Origin: UBA6165 sp044233745
Lineage (GTDB): Bacteria > Bacteroidota > Bacteroidia > Flavobacteriales_D > Crocinitomicaceae
DNA: 15,658 nucleotides
NCBI GenBank assembly: GCA_044233745.1
Contig: JBIIJN010000066.1
Location: 1-15,658, forward strand
Direction: 5' to 3'
Part shown: positions 14,388-15,658 of the stretch, one piece after another
How the letters are laid out: the number at the start of each line of letters is the position of its first letter
How positions within the stretch are numbered: the stretch's first letter is position 1
The notes under the pieces: generated by a model
Databases searched by the model: none
What the model was told of the DNA's origin: nothing
What the model saw: the letters and a program-made list of their open reading frames with translations, nothing else
Program-made: the position numbers and the translations under genes

Positions 14388-14955
14388 CTCGTATGTGCGA
14401 TGCCAGTTCATAATCTTCGTTTTCGAGTGCTTCTTGAAGCATCGTTTGAAGTTCGTCGATGGATTTTGTGCTCATTTCATTCATCGGACCATCATCAAGG
14501 TCTGAGAAATCGTCTTTTTCATCGGCGCCCAAAAGTTGATTGGATTCATCGATGAGAATACCGCTAGACGACATGATGTTTTCTGTGGTATAAATCGGGC
14601 AATTGAAACGCACACCTATTGCAATAGCATCTGAAGTTCGTGCATCAATTTCTTTTGTTTCGCCGTTCGATTCACAGACCAATTTGGCGTAGAATATGCC
14701 TTCTGATAAATCGTAGATAAACACCTCCTTTACCGTGATGCTGAACGACAAAGCCATGCTTCTAAACAAATCGTGAGTGAGCGGCCTTGAGGGTTTCATC
14801 TTTTCCAATTCTATGGCAATCGCTTGAGCTTCAAAACCACCGATGATGATGGGAAGTCTGCGGGAACCACCAGTCTCCGACAAAACCAGTGCATAGGCAC
14901 CAGATTGTGTTTGGCTGTAGCTTAAACCGAATATTTCGAGGCGTATTTTGCTCAT
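14365..14955 (-). CDS. Bifunctional nuclease family protein (DUF151) with C-terminal UVR motif
   Basis: A 196-residue cytoplasmic protein. Residues 1-135 form the bifunctional-nuclease (BFN/DUF151) domain: LPIIIGGFEAQAIAIELE at 34-51, the SRPLTHDLF stretch at 56-64, and the conserved IDARTSDAIAIGVRFNCPIY at 103-122. Members have been described with DNase and RNase activity, but the in vivo role is poorly known. After an acidic linker (GADEKDDFSDLDDG, near 142-155), residues about 162-196 match a UvrB/UvrC motif (LQTMLQEALENEDYELASHIRDEIKK), a helical hairpin for protein-protein contact, here possibly tying the protein to repair or proteolysis partners. It starts 44 nt after etfA and overlaps the transporter start by 23 nt. 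The same three-gene order is common in Flavobacteriia. Confidence 0.9.
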   Translation of the reverse strand: MSKIRLEIFGLSYSQTQSGAYALVLSETGGSRRLPIIIGGFEAQAIAIELEKMKPSRPLTHDLFRSMALSFSITVKEVFIYDLSEGIFYAKLVCESNGETKEIDARTSDAIAIGVRFNCPIYTTENIMSSSGILIDESNQLLGADEKDDFSDLDDGPMNEMSTKSIDELQTMLQEALENEDYELASHIRDEIKKRQ

Positions 14956-14965
14956 AACATTTGTT

Positions 14966-14979
14966 CCGTCATCAGACGG
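14966..14979 (-). other. Intercistronic hairpin between etfA and the nuclease gene
   Basis: CCGTC and GACGG arms (14966-14970 and 14975-14979) pair perfectly around a 4-nt loop, in the 44-nt gap. There is no U-tract, so it should not terminate transcription. It could affect mRNA stability or initiation at the nuclease ATG 11 nt downstream. Confidence 0.4.
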
Positions 14980-14999
14980 CAGATAAGTTAGACGCTCAA

Positions 15000-15658
15000 T
15001 TAATGAGCAGCTTTGAATTTTTTTACGGCCTCTGTTAATTTTGGTAGAACTTCAAAAGCGTCACCAACAATACCATAGTCGGCTGCCTTGAAGAAAGGTG
15101 CTTCGGCATCTGTATTGATAACCACAATTGTTTTAGAGCCATTTACACCAGCCAAATGCTGAATGGCACCTGATATTCCTGCGGCGATGTATAAATTTGG
15201 ACGAATGGCAACTCCTGTTTGCCCCACATGTTCGTGATGTGGTCTCCAGCCTATGTCGGCTATAGGTCGAGAGCAAGCAGTAGCTGCACCCAAAGCAGTT
15301 GCTAAATCTTCAACAATACCCCAATTTTCTGGACCTTTTAATCCGCGACCAGCTGACACAACCAATTCAGCTTCAGGTAATGGAATTGCACCTTCTGGCT
15401 TTTTCACTGATTTGGTTACGATGCCTGCGTTTCCTGCATTTCCACTGAAGTTTTCAACTGAACATGCAGAACCTGTAGCTTCTGGCTTTAACGAGTTTTG
15501 CAAAACGGAGATTATTTTCGTTTCTGTTTTTAAACTTACCAAAGCCATGGCTTTACCGCTGAAAACATTTACACGAACTTGGTTACCGTTGGGAAGAGCC
15601 GTGGCACCCGAGGCAAATCCTGCTTTCAATCGAGCGGATAAGCGTGGAGCCACAGATT
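15000..15658 (-). CDS. etfA: Electron-transfer flavoprotein alpha subunit, C-terminal part (runs off right edge)
   Basis: The minus-strand frame is open from the window edge, with stop TAA at 15000-15002, giving about 219 of the usual 310-325 residues. The start is outside. EtfA with EtfB carries electrons from acyl-CoA and other dehydrogenases to the quinone pool; EtfA holds most of the FAD-binding domain. Visible signatures are VAPRLSARLKAGFASGATAL in the N-terminal domain, then VSAGRGLKGPENWGIVEDLA and SRPIADIGWRPHHEHVGQTG. They are followed by the FAD-binding block PNLYIAAGISGAIQHLAGVNGSK, and finally VINTDAEAPFFKAADYGIVGDAFEVLPKL. The GTG at 15653 is an internal valine of the conserved VAPRL motif, not a start. 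etfB is expected just beyond the right edge. The nuclease gene follows after 44 nt. Confidence 0.95.
   Translation of the reverse strand, partial: SVAPRLSARLKAGFASGATALPNGNQVRVNVFSGKAMALVSLKTETKIISVLQNSLKPEATGSACSVENFSGNAGNAGIVTKSVKKPEGAIPLPEAELVVSAGRGLKGPENWGIVEDLATALGAATACSRPIADIGWRPHHEHVGQTGVAIRPNLYIAAGISGAIQHLAGVNGSKTIVVINTDAEAPFFKAADYGIVGDAFEVLPKLTEAVKKFKAAH

Noticed and set aside
15000..15653. GTG at 15653 as the start of a short 217-residue EtfA
   Set aside because: The GTG codes for the valine of the conserved VAPRL motif and the frame stays open to the window edge, so the gene is only cut by the window.
1..15658. Defence island, CRISPR array, prophage or insertion sequence
   Set aside because: No regularly spaced repeats, transposase, integrase or known defence domain is visible; the S24 repressor has no phage neighbours in the window.

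Overview
The window looks like chromosomal DNA from a member of the Bacteroidota, most likely a Flavobacteriales-type organism. The evidence is a very large secreted protein ending in a type IX secretion (T9SS) sorting domain, a TonB-dependent receptor with a carboxypeptidase-like N-terminal region, AT-rich intergenic gaps without clear Shine-Dalgarno sites, and several matches to the Bacteroidota promoter (TTTG at -33, TAnnTTTG at -7). The gene order pdhA-pdhC without pdhB, and etfA followed by a bifunctional-nuclease gene and a nucleoside transporter, also fit this group. I see no tRNA, rRNA, CRISPR array, insertion sequence or prophage.

Layout from left to right. 1-1546 (minus): N-terminal 515 codons of an AsmA-like envelope protein that runs off the left edge. 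1775-2572 (plus): an XRE/S24 LexA-like self-cleaving repressor behind a textbook promoter. 2574-2636: a long bulged hairpin between convergent genes. 2646-6653 (minus): a 1335-residue secreted protein with BNR-type beta-propeller repeats, PKD, LamG and T9SS sorting domains. 6654-6842: a divergent intergenic region with two inverted repeats over the right-hand promoter. 6843-9206 (plus): a His-rich, ZnuD-like TonB-dependent receptor. 9353-9808 (plus): smpB, apparently with almost no leader. 9894-10955 and 10977-12602 (plus): pdhA and pdhC, closed by a strong terminator at 12628-12655. 12750-15658 (minus): etfA (partial) -> bifunctional nuclease -> concentrative nucleoside transporter, transcribed toward pdhC.

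Most of the genes are housekeeping. pdhA/pdhC supply the E1-alpha and double-lipoyl E2 subunits of pyruvate dehydrogenase, so E1-beta and E3 must be encoded elsewhere. etfA is half of an electron-transfer flavoprotein. smpB is the tmRNA partner in ribosome rescue. The receptor and the T9SS protein are envelope or export functions. No complete unknown defence or mobile system is visible. The least ordinary signals are the operator-like palindromes at the receptor promoter, the nucleoside transporter with a fused secreted N-terminal domain, the near-leaderless smpB, the nearly identical lipoyl domains of pdhC, the bulged hairpin at 2574-2636 and the orphan S24 repressor.
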